A program made the position numbers and the translations under genes. A model generated the notes under the pieces. It saw nothing but the letters and a program-made list of their open reading frames with translations. It made no database searches and was not told where the DNA came from. Shown in pieces: positions 1 through 9,913 of a DNA stretch of 64,000 bases (within the stretch, counting starts at the first letter, position 1; each line of letters starts with the position of its first letter). The stretch comes from Thozetella sp. PMI_491 (Eukaryota > Ascomycota > Sordariomycetes > Chaetosphaeriales > Chaetosphaeriaceae): assembly GCA_021432635.1 (NCBI GenBank), contig MU270075.1:1-64000 (forward strand), given 5' to 3'.

Positions 1-315
1 CGGCCCTTCGTCTTGATCACTCACTCTCAGAGATCCCTGATTCCGGGTTTCGGGGCGGCGATCTCTAGAAGAGTGTTTGTAAGCTTCCCTTAGCTGTTCT
101 GTGTCGCTTTGAAAGCAACACTGATCAGTGTTTGGTAAGCGTACGAGATCTCGTAAAGCAATAAAGCAAACAAACTGTGTAAATCCGTATCGTGTATTAG
201 TATCTATCTTGTGTATTGTCATTCCTAAGAGCCAATAAGCTCAGGAACGACTTTTATATGCTCCCATTGATCACGTAAGAAGAATCCACGTGATCAATGG
301 GATCCTAATACTACA
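1..315 (-). mobile_element. LTR retrotransposon end (copia-like LTR), running off the left edge
   Basis: Read on the minus strand, the element begins with TGT at 315. It then has a perfect 15 bp inverted repeat (262-276 and 288-302, arm TCCCATTGATCACGT, 11 nt loop) followed by a TATAAAA box (about 250-256). A TGT start, an early hairpin containing CACGTG and a TATA box just after it are a layout I associate with fungal Ty1/copia LTRs; that comparison is from memory. A second perfect palindrome, AACACTGATCAGTGTT, lies at 117-132. The left end and internal region are outside the window, so a solo LTR and a complete element cannot be told apart. The element cuts the HET reading frame at 316 and supplies its stop codon. 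Confidence 0.6.
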
Positions 316-1291
316 GATCCTCCACAGCTCGCCAGCGCTGCGAACAGCTATTCCAACAATTGGCATAATCTAGTAGTGCGTCGGAGAGCTGCGACCATGG
401 AAGCCACGTGTAGCCACAACCGACGGTCGGGTCCGCATTTGCGAGCACATGCTCCTGTATGACCCAGATGCGGTGCCACCACTCCTGCGATAGGATCCTC
501 TGGAGTCCAAGCGCTATGTCCTTGGGAAAGTCTTCGTATATTTTCCCTTCCAGAGCCCCCGGAACTTGAAGAGTCGACATCGTCCCTTCGATCTCAGCAT
601 TCGGGGGTCCAAGCCAGATGAGGACACGTGACGCCCGAGAGTATATGTCACCCATCTGCTTGACTTGCTCATTGCGCTCATGTATATCGGCTTGGTTAAT
701 ACATACTGCATCTATCCAGAGAGTTCGAGAAGTGTCCGGCTGGCGGATATACTTCAATGTTGTCCAAAGATTCCTAGTAATTGACGTTGGTTGACTGTCT
801 AGGATTATCTCGTTTCGCTCAGTTTGATCGCCCCAGACATATGACAGCGCTTCGTACTGCGGCGTGGCACTCTTGAAAGGCACCACCTCCAGCGAACAGG
901 TTATAATAGAGTCGTGTTGATCACTTGGTTCGAGCTTTAGCACCCTAATGTGCTGAGGTTCCAGGACAGAGTATGCCATTCCGGGTTCGATTTCGACCGG
1001 GGAATCGAAGACAATGGAGGCAGTGGGTATGTCTATTGCAGGAGCTGTAGGAGCCTTAGCGAGAAGTGTACGAGAGAGAGGCGGATATTGCTGGCAAAGG
1101 CTTTGTATTGTCATATAAGCAGAAAAACTTTTGACAAGAGTTGTGGATGTTTCACAAGGCTGCCGTATCGCATAGCTACAAACGGCTGGGTATACGCTGC
1201 TGACAAGCTTTGGCTGCGCAGCTGCATGCGCTTGGAGAGTGCGGGAGACATGATCGGACCGATTGCCAGCACGGTTGCAGCTGGAACACAC
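311..1291 (-). pseudogene. HET-domain protein, truncated by LTR insertion
   Basis: The frame encodes the heterokaryon-incompatibility (HET) domain, including ALSYVWGD, LWIDAVCINQ, VLIWLGPP and IWVIQEH. In fungi these proteins can trigger cell death after non-self recognition. The upstream end of the frame at 1291 opens with GTG; good ATG starts lie at 1114 and 979, the latter closest to the usual HET start. The domain is complete, but the protein ends about 36 residues after it, whereas such proteins usually have several hundred more. The last two codons (CTG TAG) are formed across the junction with the LTR starting at 315, so the C-terminal region has been displaced beyond the element. It may still be transcribed as a HET-only protein, but a disrupted gene is the simpler reading. 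Confidence 0.75.
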
Positions 1292-2978
1292 AGGATGTCA
1301 TGTGATTTGTTCCGCCCGCCCCAGTATGCGCGCCTGGTAGACGCGGATCCTCCATAATCATTCTGCACGTCTTATATTACCTGATCAATCCTACCAGTGT
1401 CAGATAGAATAGATCGGGGTAATCTTGTAAAGAACACGACTTTCTCGAAATAGTCGGTGCCTGGGAACCGCCGGGACTCATGTTTTCCCGGTCCTTCGAC
1501 AAAATCGGGTCGTGGGGCAAGAAGGCCATTGTTGAAGCCACAGCTTGTAAATCCTTGGTCAAAGACATACACCCACAGCCCCCAACCCATATCTGGGCCA
1601 AGTTTTTAGTAAATTTCTGCAGACCTCGCTGAACATGACTGTTTGGTTAGAAACCGGTTCGGCGTGTTCATGAGGGACCGCGTGCCCCACCAGTGCACGA
1701 GCTGAACCGCGAGACGAGGCGAGTCGCTTGCAATTAGCATCGAGGTTCATGGAGGACTTGGAGGAAGCGCATTTGAGAACAGCATCTTTCCTTTCCCTTC
1801 TCCATATGTATTGTGGCCAAAACTGCCCTGAAACTATTTTCCGTGTTCACAGGGGGCTTAGTGTGAAGTTTGTCGCCCTGGGCGTCTGTCCGAGGTACTA
1901 AAAGCCTTCCGCCAGCGCTGCCCTAACCTACGAGGTGCGCCCATTTTAGCTACCTTTAATTGCAGTTTCCGGGCCGTCGGGTTACGAGTGGGGCGCGGGG
2001 CAGGGCCTTCAGCAGCGGGGAACTAAATCAGCGCTGGGATAAACAGAGGCGTTTGCCGGTCAAGATCCTAGCATAAGGGGCGACTGCACTATCTTGGCCC
2101 TAAAAACAAGCATTGTGCCTTCCAGGGGGGGAGCGAACCAGGAGGATGGTCCACACAGTTCCCCCTTGACGCACAGAGGGTGGGCTCCCCCCCCGGGGCC
2201 CCCTCAACCTCTCCCTCCCTTTCTCCATTCTTTCCTGCTTCTTTTCTCCACCAAATGCACATGGGGCCCCGTCTCTGATGCACGCGTCTATAAATTTACA
2301 TGGCTAGAGTCTTACTAGTCCGAGGATAGGAGAATATTCTCTCCGCGAGGAATTTAACCATTCCTCATTGCTTCATCTCCCATCCATCCCTTTCACTGAA
2401 GAAACTGGTCTTAACGATTAGTGATGTTTATGGCAACACCTCGCCGCCCGGTTGACCTGGGCGGACTCTTGCCGCCCGTTGCTAGCTGGTTGCATCTTTC
2501 TTCCCGAATTACCGAGGCTCCTACCATGCATAGCGCTACCTGTTTGGTCCTCGACTAAGCAAGCAGAGGCAATTTTACCCAGAGTTATTTCCCGTTAGGG
2601 AACTGCGTGGCCTCATTAGACCACGTTTAGAGCAGCCACGGTGCAGTGCTATCTTTGCGGTAAAATGAACAGGAGAGGGATGGCCTGCTGTAGAACCACG
2701 TGGATTGGAACCAGCACGGTCTAGGCCCCTCGGGCGGCTGCTTAGCGACGGAACTATCATCCCGTGAGGACCCTAAGCGCACCAGCCACCACCCGTCTTA
2801 GGTGAAGCCGAAGCGAGAAGTTAATCTTATCTTCAAAGTTATCGCCCGGGGCGCACACCAATCCACAACAACGTGGTCTTGGCAAGCAAGGAACGAAGAA
2901 CTAAGCTCTCCTAGTGGCCAATATGGAAAACACCTTGCTGGAAGTCACGCTTGAGGGAACATGGCGACCGGCACAACG
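1292..2978. other. Intergenic, no gene recognised
   Basis: Only short frames without recognisable motifs occur here. The sequence includes a C/G-rich tract near 2186-2210 and no clear RNA gene. It probably contains the upstream regions of the leftward HET gene and the rightward adhesin gene. Confidence 0.5.
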
Positions 2979-2985
2979 TATAAAT
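2979..2985 (+). promoter_or_regulatory. TATA-like box of the GLEYA adhesin gene
   Basis: TATAAAT lies 136 bp before the ATG at 3121, a usual distance for a fungal core promoter. Confidence 0.4.
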
Positions 2986-3120
2986 CATCATTGCCTCTCG
3001 CATCATGCAGCCACGATATTCCAGTCCTGCCTCCATTTCAGCTCATCGGCATAGACAGTCACTCGTTTTCAACACTCGTTACTTTGGAATCTAGGCTCGA
3101 TAATTCTTTCATCGAGCAAG

Positions 3121-5185
3121 ATGAGGGTAACTCTCGCTACTTCGGCCGTGCTCTTCGGTCTGGCCCTCGCAAACCCTGTTGCGCGACGGCAGGAGCTCGA
3201 CTATGACGCTTACGAGTCTGCCAACGCTGTGGCATCCACTGTCGCTCCTCCTATCGGCGATGCTGCTCCCCAGGAGACCGCCAGCTATAACCCGGCCGCG
3301 GTCGAGTCTGCTGTCGTTGCCAACATCATTTCTGCTCCTCCGAGCGATGCGACCGATGCTCCTGCGGCCGTCGTTGGCAAGCGTGCAGCCACGTCTTGCA
3401 CTACCCGTACGATCAACGGACCAAAGGTCACACAACCTGCCGATACGCCCGAGGCGTTTCTTGCCTATCAGCCATTCACGGATGCCGCTATGAATGCTGC
3501 CGTCCCTGCCGGTTATGAAGCCACCGAGGGATTCGTGAACATCCAGGCCACCGCCCAGAACAAGAACTACCTTACCTACACCTCAAAGATCACAGCTTAC
3601 GATCCTGCCCAATGCGCGGCGGTCTGCGATGGCATGGCTGGATGCAACGCCTTCGTCATCTACAACGAGCGTGTACCTCTTCTCGTCAGCACTCTGACCC
3701 AGGTCCCTGACGCGAATGTATGCCCGGGCACCGCTACGTCCTCTTCTGGAACCCTCATCAAGTGCGCGTTCTACGGTCAGCCGGTAACTACCGACCAGGC
3801 CACCAACGCCTATCAGTTCCAGGGTAAATTCAAGGTGGTCTGGACTGGAGCAAATGCCTATTCCAAGGTCGTCCCCCCACTCGCTGGTTGGAGAGGCCCG
3901 GTATCATTCAATGGCAAGGCTATCGACGCTCCGGCTCCGGCGAAGGCTGGATTTCTCCGGTCCCAGACGTTCGGCGCCAACGTTCCCTTCGACCCTTCCC
4001 AGTGCGCTACTGGCTGTGTGACCCTTACAGCGGCCAACGCTCAGAGCGGCAACTTCAGTGGCGCCGCCTGCATGTTCTTCGATGCCTTCATCATGTACAA
4101 GAACGGGCTCAACGGGGTCTTCACCTGCAACTACTACAGCATCGAGTACGACGCGACCTTTGCTACCAACAGCGGCTCCACTGACGCCAATGGAAACAAG
4201 TTCACCGTTGACCATAGCTATGGCTACTATGTCGACCTTGATCTCCAATCGACTTGCTCCTCCATCTTCGTCTCAACAACTACCATCCTTCCGTAAGTTC
4301 TACACATTGCTGGCCAACCTTATGTGGTATGAAATGGCGCTAATCCAGTAAACTAGCACTGCTACGATTACTAGCCCCGTAATCACGTACCAGCGCCGCG
4401 GGGCTGCCGGTGTTGTCAACGTCCCGGCTGCTGCCTCTCCCTCTGCCTTCTACTCTGCTTGTTCTTATATCGGCATCACCTCCACCGTCTCGACCACCAC
4501 GGCTCCCACCGCAACTTCTACGGTCTACCCTGCTGCCACCTGCAACCAGGGTCTTGAGTACGCTGTCTACTATCTCAATCACGACGCGAACTCTTACGCG
4601 CAGATTAATATTCCCACTCCAAACCTGGCCATGATTAGAAACCCTGCCGCGCTATTCAACTATAGCATTTTCGACGGCGCTGTCATCGTGGGTAGTGGCT
4701 CTGTCCCCACCATCGGCACCGACAGCACCTGGAACTTTCCCTACCCCACGAACCTGTACAGCGGACCTGCTCTTCCAACAAATATGTGGGCTGTCCAGTA
4801 CCGTGGTTACTTCCGCCCGACTATGAAAGGCGATTACAAATTTCAGGCGCAAAACACGGATGACTTCCTCGGCATTTGGCTTGGCACCAATGCGAAGCAG
4901 GGCTGGACCTACGCCAACGCCAACATGTTTGACGTCTGGCCCAACTCTTCGAAGTACGTGTACTTCACTGTCGATGACAGCAACATTAATACATATATCC
5001 CTTTCTTTGTGATCTGGGGCAACAGCGACGGCCCCGGCGGCTTAGACCTTACTTTCAGCGACCCCAACGGCGCTGTGATACTGAGCAAGGGGTCATCCAA
5101 GAACGACCAAATCCTCTCTAGCTGCTCTGGTGGCGTGAGCGCTGCTCCAGCCTGGGGCCAGTTCGGTTTCACAAACGGTCTATAA
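3121..5185 (+). CDS. Secreted GLEYA-domain adhesin
   Basis: The two exons are 3121-4292 and 4357-5185. The 64 nt intron (4293-4356) starts GTAAGT, has a CTAAT branch point and ends TAG. The join restores one frame of 666 residues. Residues 1-18 form a signal peptide (MRVTLATSAVLFGLALAN), followed by dibasic RR at 22-23 and a Kex2-like KR near 88. The middle is cysteine-poor and Ala/Thr/Ser-rich. The C-terminal third is a GLEYA domain (PA14-related lectin fold of fungal adhesins): the name-giving motif is literally present in CNQGLEYAVYY, followed by FDGAVIVGSG, YRGYFRP, GDYKF and DDFLGIWLG. No GPI signal is visible, so it is either secreted or wall-held by other means. A role in surface or carbohydrate binding is inferred from the family. 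Confidence 0.88.
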
Positions 5186-5985
5186 GTTTGTGAAACTGAG
5201 GTCCTGAGAATTAGAAGTTTAGGCCGGAAAAAGCTAGTTCAGGTTAAAATTTGAAGCTTTTATTTTAAGGCTAATTATGAATAAATATATTATGCTCATA
5301 CGAGGTTGTTGCCAATTGCAATCTTTCCGTACAGTTGGCTGCATTTCTCACTGTGAAATAGCAAGCCCATACTCCACCACACCTCTAAAACCAGCCATAT
5401 AATCTAAGGAATATGTTCAATATTGTGCAATCATGAATAGATAATACTCCCACCGTCCTGTTTTTACAGAGCACCAAGCATTCGGTAGGATTACTTGGAA
5501 GTAATATACTGGAATCGGTGAGGTATGGTGGATTTTCTCCGCCGACTGCAGGGGGTGGTGAAACTTGCTAGGTAGTGAAGCTTCTTAAGTTGGCCTGGTA
5601 CATTCGGCCCTGAGTCAGCTATGAGTAGGAAGAAGCTCGCTAACCCCGACCAAAGGGGAGGAACGATCAACCAACCTACGGATCGTTCTTTTCTCTCCCA
5701 CCATCCATAGACTTACACTGTCCCAGCGGCCCTGCCTTAGAGCCGTATATGCGTGGCTATGGCATTGGTACCGCGTTGCAGCCACTAGACTATGGCGTGG
5801 GTGTGCTTTGCGGTGGTGGTTTCGTCTGCTACTTCGTTGCGAACCCCCCGTCTTAAACACAAGAGTAGTTAAACATTGTTATCAATCACTTGAATATCAC
5901 GAATTCTTGATAATTATATAGTTACTCTGTATTATCAACTTGTATAACATAAGATATAATCATCAATCCTAAATGATAATGTTGA
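5186..5985. other. Intergenic, AT-rich
   Basis: This is the 3' flank shared by the rightward adhesin gene and the leftward HET-lectin gene. AT-rich stretches at 5235-5290 and 5880-5985 fit the 3' ends of both transcripts. No gene or RNA is recognised. Confidence 0.5.
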
Positions 5986-8146
5986 TTAAGGATAAACTAC
6001 GCCTATATAATTTAAGATAGATGGGTCCAACTGGTTAAATGAGTATTCTAGTATTGAATCGTTCCAGATTCCATATAACATAGCGTCACACGTTGTTGCG
6101 ATAGTTGAGAAATTAGCAGCTGGCCCTCCTATCAGGCTCACGCTTGGAATAGTTCTATTGTTCTCCCCAAAGACTCGACCAGTGATAGTCCCATTTGGCA
6201 GAAGAACCAGATACAAGGTATTGGCCCAGCTATTAAGAGTCGTGATAGCGAAAGCTAGCGGCTGGGTTGCTACAGGGATTGAATCTATCACATCTCCTAG
6301 AATTATGTCAGCCGAGAAATGGTAGAGGCAACAGGCACCAGGTGGCAAATTACCTATTTCCCATTTTGAATTAGCGTAGTTACTAGTAAGTATGGACGCG
6401 TCTGTGTCTGGAAACGCTGTCTCTGTGACCAGCGTCATTCGGCTGAGTAGGTACGAATTATTGTTAGCCCACTGAGGCTGCGGGGCCATGGCTAGATTTG
6501 CTTTGGAGACGACGCCCGACTTGGGAGCTATTTGGATCGGAATTGATGGATTCGAGTCATTCACGACAGTAAGATAGCCGTATTGGTTTTGATAAGCTAG
6601 GACGAAATCGCCGGGGAGGTATGCCTGCCAATGCGCATTGAATGTTGCCGCCAATTTAGAACCTGGCCATATGGTTATATTGGCGTTTCTGATATCTTCT
6701 TTTTGCGTCCAGCTGTCGGCGTTAATAGCATTGATCGTGTTATTAGAGGTTAAGAAGTATACGTTGGTGTTTCCGCAGTCCCAGTCAATACATGCTGCGG
6801 ACGCTAGCGAGGTGCCCGAGAGGACGTCGAGCTGTTGGGACGTCGCGAGCATTATGTTGGAGAGGTTAAAAGTCTGCCATTTATTGGCGGTGGCATTAAA
6901 TCGTCGTGCGATCAAGTTATTGTATGGGTCTTGGAAAAAGATTGTCCTTAGGTAATAGAGATTGAAATTCGCTGATGCATAGTTGGTGGCAGCTAGTTGC
7001 GATATCGGCAGGATGTTCTGGGTCTTATCTTGTTGGATGATCTGACCATTAACTTGTTGGTTGTGGCGACTTATAAGACCTCCAGCAACACCGCCAGCTA
7101 TGGCTCCGAGCACAACGAATACTGCGACAGGCAGGATGTACCGGTAAAACCTTTGTTGTGTTACGCCAAAAATGGTCGGTTTTGCTTCGGTCTGTACTTC
7201 GCTTTGCCCTATCGGTCCGTGCGCGGGTTCACGGCTCTCAACAATGTGTTTTGAGACTCCTTGCACCGCTGTGCGAAGGCCGCTGCTATCTGCTTCCACG
7301 TCGGGGGCATCAGGGGAATCGGAATCCGCCGATGAGCTTAGAAGTGCAGCCCCTAACCTTAGGTGTTAGGTCATGGATAGCTATGCTTGACACACGGTCT
7401 TCAACTCTTGCACACGATAGTAACTCACTCTTTGAAGAATTGATAATCTCCTCCTCGAGGCGCCTAAATGCCCTCTCTCTTCCTTCTCCATAGAGAAGCG
7501 GCATATGGATGTCGAAGATGCCTAGAAGCGAATATGCCTTGTCTTCATCACGCGTTGTCTCGCGTGATCTAATCCATGACATTCGCTCGGGGACACTAAA
7601 GTTGGATAAAGGATAGCCTCGAAGAGCGTCTAGAGGGATATTCGTGGCACTTTGTATCTGCCGCTCGAGGGAGCTCTTATCGCCGAGACGCTCGCCATCG
7701 CGAGAGAAAAACTCAACCGACGCTGGAGCAATAAGCTCCTGAAGAGTCCACCCACGGGTGAACCATACACTATTAGAGAAATCCGCCTGCCAGTCGCTGC
7801 CATGGGTACCTCTTGGGACGTCGATAAGGTAGACATAGCATCTAGCTGCATCGCGATACCAACGAAACATACTGTTAATAGCCTCCGAGAGCTCGGTACT
7901 ACTTGCCTTATCGATACAGCATGTATCAACCCAGAAATATTGCAAGCCATCTCGTCTAGCTTGCTTTGCACAAAACTCGAGCTTTATATATCCAGCTTTC
8001 TTCCTCCCTAAACCATCGCTGAGGTCCTTGAAAGTGACCTCCTCAGAGCACCATCTGTGTGATAATATCGCATACGGAGGAATAGGATTGTAGAATTCTT
8101 CCGTCAGGCAAATATTGCCCGCGGAATCGCACTCTAAAAGTCGCAT
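5986..8146 (-). CDS. HET domain - transmembrane helix - lectin-like ectodomain fusion
   Basis: The two exons are 8146-7429 and 7352-5986. The 76 nt intron (7353-7428) has a GTGAGT donor, CTAAC branch point and TTAG acceptor, and joins the frames in phase 1 to give 694 residues. The start is the ATG of MRLLECDSAGN, the classic opening of the HET-D/E class. Residues 1-240 hold the HET domain (YAILSHRW, FWVDTCCID, WFTRGWTLQELIAP, AYSLLGIFDIHMPLLYGEG). An acidic, Ser-rich linker leads to one hydrophobic helix at about 307-333 (FVVLGAIAGGVAGGLI) flanked by basic residues. The last ~360 residues carry many N-glycosylation sites and repeated W/Y-containing units resembling fungal fucose-lectin-like beta-propellers; that family call is tentative. 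The lectin part has no early ATG of its own, which argues against two genes. HET inside and lectin outside is the inferred topology. Confidence 0.75.
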
Positions 8147-8246
8147 ATTTCGCAGCGAGTTTGACACACTGGCCCGAGCGTGACCTGACGGTGTTTGTGC
8201 CTTTCTACGCGGTTTAGACCGGCTGTATTGCTATCTTTAACATTAT

Positions 8247-8326
8247 TCAGAGATGCTGAGGAGTTTTCAGAGATGTTGGGGAGTACTCAGAGATGTGGAG
8301 GAGTACTCAGCGATGCTGAGGAGGAC
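8247..8326. repeat. Four-copy 20 bp tandem repeat upstream of the HET-lectin gene
   Basis: The units start at 8247, 8267, 8287 and 8307, each beginning TCAGAGATG or TCAGCGATG and continuing with a GAGGAG-like core. The array lies 100-180 bp upstream of the HET-lectin start codon, where it could belong to the promoter or 5' UTR. Confidence 0.8.
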
Positions 8327-9913
8327 CTCAAGGAGACGTAGTGCTACTTTGTAGGTAGGTGCGGGGTAATACTTGACTGAATATTTGTGCAGCCTCGTAG
8401 GCTGAGGTTGGCTTGTACTCACGTGATGACGCCATACCATTATAAAAAGAAAGCTGAGAGATTGAGTGTAACGTTATGTGGGCGAGGCGGCCAGCCCAAC
8501 AGTGGGGGCCCTACACTAGAGTAGGCGACTCGCAGCCGAACGACTAGCAATCTTACTTTTTTATATGGATCAACCTCTGTTACGATAAGTGGGACTGTGA
8601 TGTACGGTATGTTAAAAGAGCCTGGAGGAACTATAACTTGGAAAGTATCAAGAGTAAAACATTAAAGGATAATACAAAGGACAACCTAATCTAATTTTAA
8701 ACCCCTTTTATAAAAAGTGAGTGCCCCTTTGTGTTATACCATTGTTAAATCTAGACCAGAAACCTAACCTAACTTATACTGCTAGTTACAGCTATAGTTA
8801 GCTATAGCTCAACTGCCGTTTAACTAGCCAGCCAGCAGTAAGGGGAACTCCTCGTACCAACACATCGTTTTCTAGCTAGAACTTTGACAGATATATCTTA
8901 TAGCCAGAGCGTAACAGCTGTTCTGCTTCTTTCCTTAGCGGGGGATCTTTAATCCAATAGAGAACTATCTACACCAACCCCTAGCTGCCTCCTCTCACGC
9001 TCCCCGTGAGATTTTCTAGTTTATCCACGGCAGTATTACTCCCGATGCTGCACTACTCAGAGGTACCAGGGGTTGCGTTCAATAACCTGGTCCTTCTTTA
9101 CGTTTTAGTGCTTGTCACTGTATTATGGATGAGTAACTACTCGTTCCAGAGTCTAATAAAGTTGAGTCGAGTTATTAAGCCCTTGAATTGAGGACCGCCA
9201 TGCCCACTGCCTATGCAACCTCCGCCACCAGCCTCATATTATCACTGGTTCAGGTCGACAAAATAGAGGTAGCTTTGTCCAGGCTCGGCCGTGCTGAGCG
9301 CGCCGGCAGAGCCCAATCATGCCCCTCTGTTGACCCTGCATCCAGTTTTTATTGCTAACTTTGCTCTGCTTCATACCTAGAGATCCAATATATGTATAGC
9401 GAGATCTAGCGAGCACCCATATCGGACCCCCCCCCCCCCCCCCCGGCAATGATAGAATTCGCGCAACGAACACTCGTTAGCGCCCTGCTTGAGGCGCGCG
9501 CATTAAGATGGGACCCCACCAGTAGGTAGGCAGTGGCGAGTGCGATGAAATATTTTATGTTATTCTACCCGGCTAAGCTCTCTGTGGCTAGCCAGCCATG
9601 CTGCAAGTGGCAGGTCGCAACCAGACGCTCTTGGCCCTGCATTTGCAACCTATCACGAGCCTTGCAGCCCAACGTGGAAGGGCTGAGGATGCAGTCACGG
9701 AGTCGCCCAGTAAATTGGGGGCGAGTTCCAAAAATGGAACGCAAACGTTAAACGAGGGGCCCATATCAAACCTCTCAAAGCACCGATCCCGTCTCACTGC
9801 CATTTCTTAAAGAGCGGTAAAGTGCCTGGTTGCTAAGGAGGGTAGGCACGATCAACTTAGACAGCAGCGGCTCTACCTTTCTACGACACCCCAAGTCTTG
9901 GGTCGCACACTTC
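8327..9913. other. Intergenic, degenerate sequence
   Basis: Contains an 18-base C homopolymer (9427-9444), a short telomere-like stretch (AACCTAACCTAAC near 8763) and AT-rich tracts. A CACGTGATG followed by TATAAAAAG (8421-8449) resembles an LTR promoter, but no element ends were found. No coding region is recognised. Confidence 0.45.

Noticed and set aside
2089-2318. Overlapping proline-rich frames on both strands
   Set aside because: They follow from a G/C-rich low-complexity tract and have no coding features.
5986-7299. Lectin-like membrane protein as a gene of its own
   Set aside because: Its apparent start is GTG, no ATG precedes the membrane helix in that frame, and a phase-preserving intron joins it to the HET exon.
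7158-7493. Plus-strand frame opposite the HET-lectin gene
   Set aside because: It lies antisense to a well-supported spliced gene and lacks motifs.
8421-8449. Possible second LTR (CACGTGATG followed by TATAAAAAG)
   Set aside because: No TGT/ACA ends, hairpin or duplicated flank could be found, so it may be an ordinary promoter-like sequence.
8763-8776. Telomere-like AACCTAACCTAAC
   Set aside because: Only about two repeats are present, far too few to indicate a telomere or an interstitial array.
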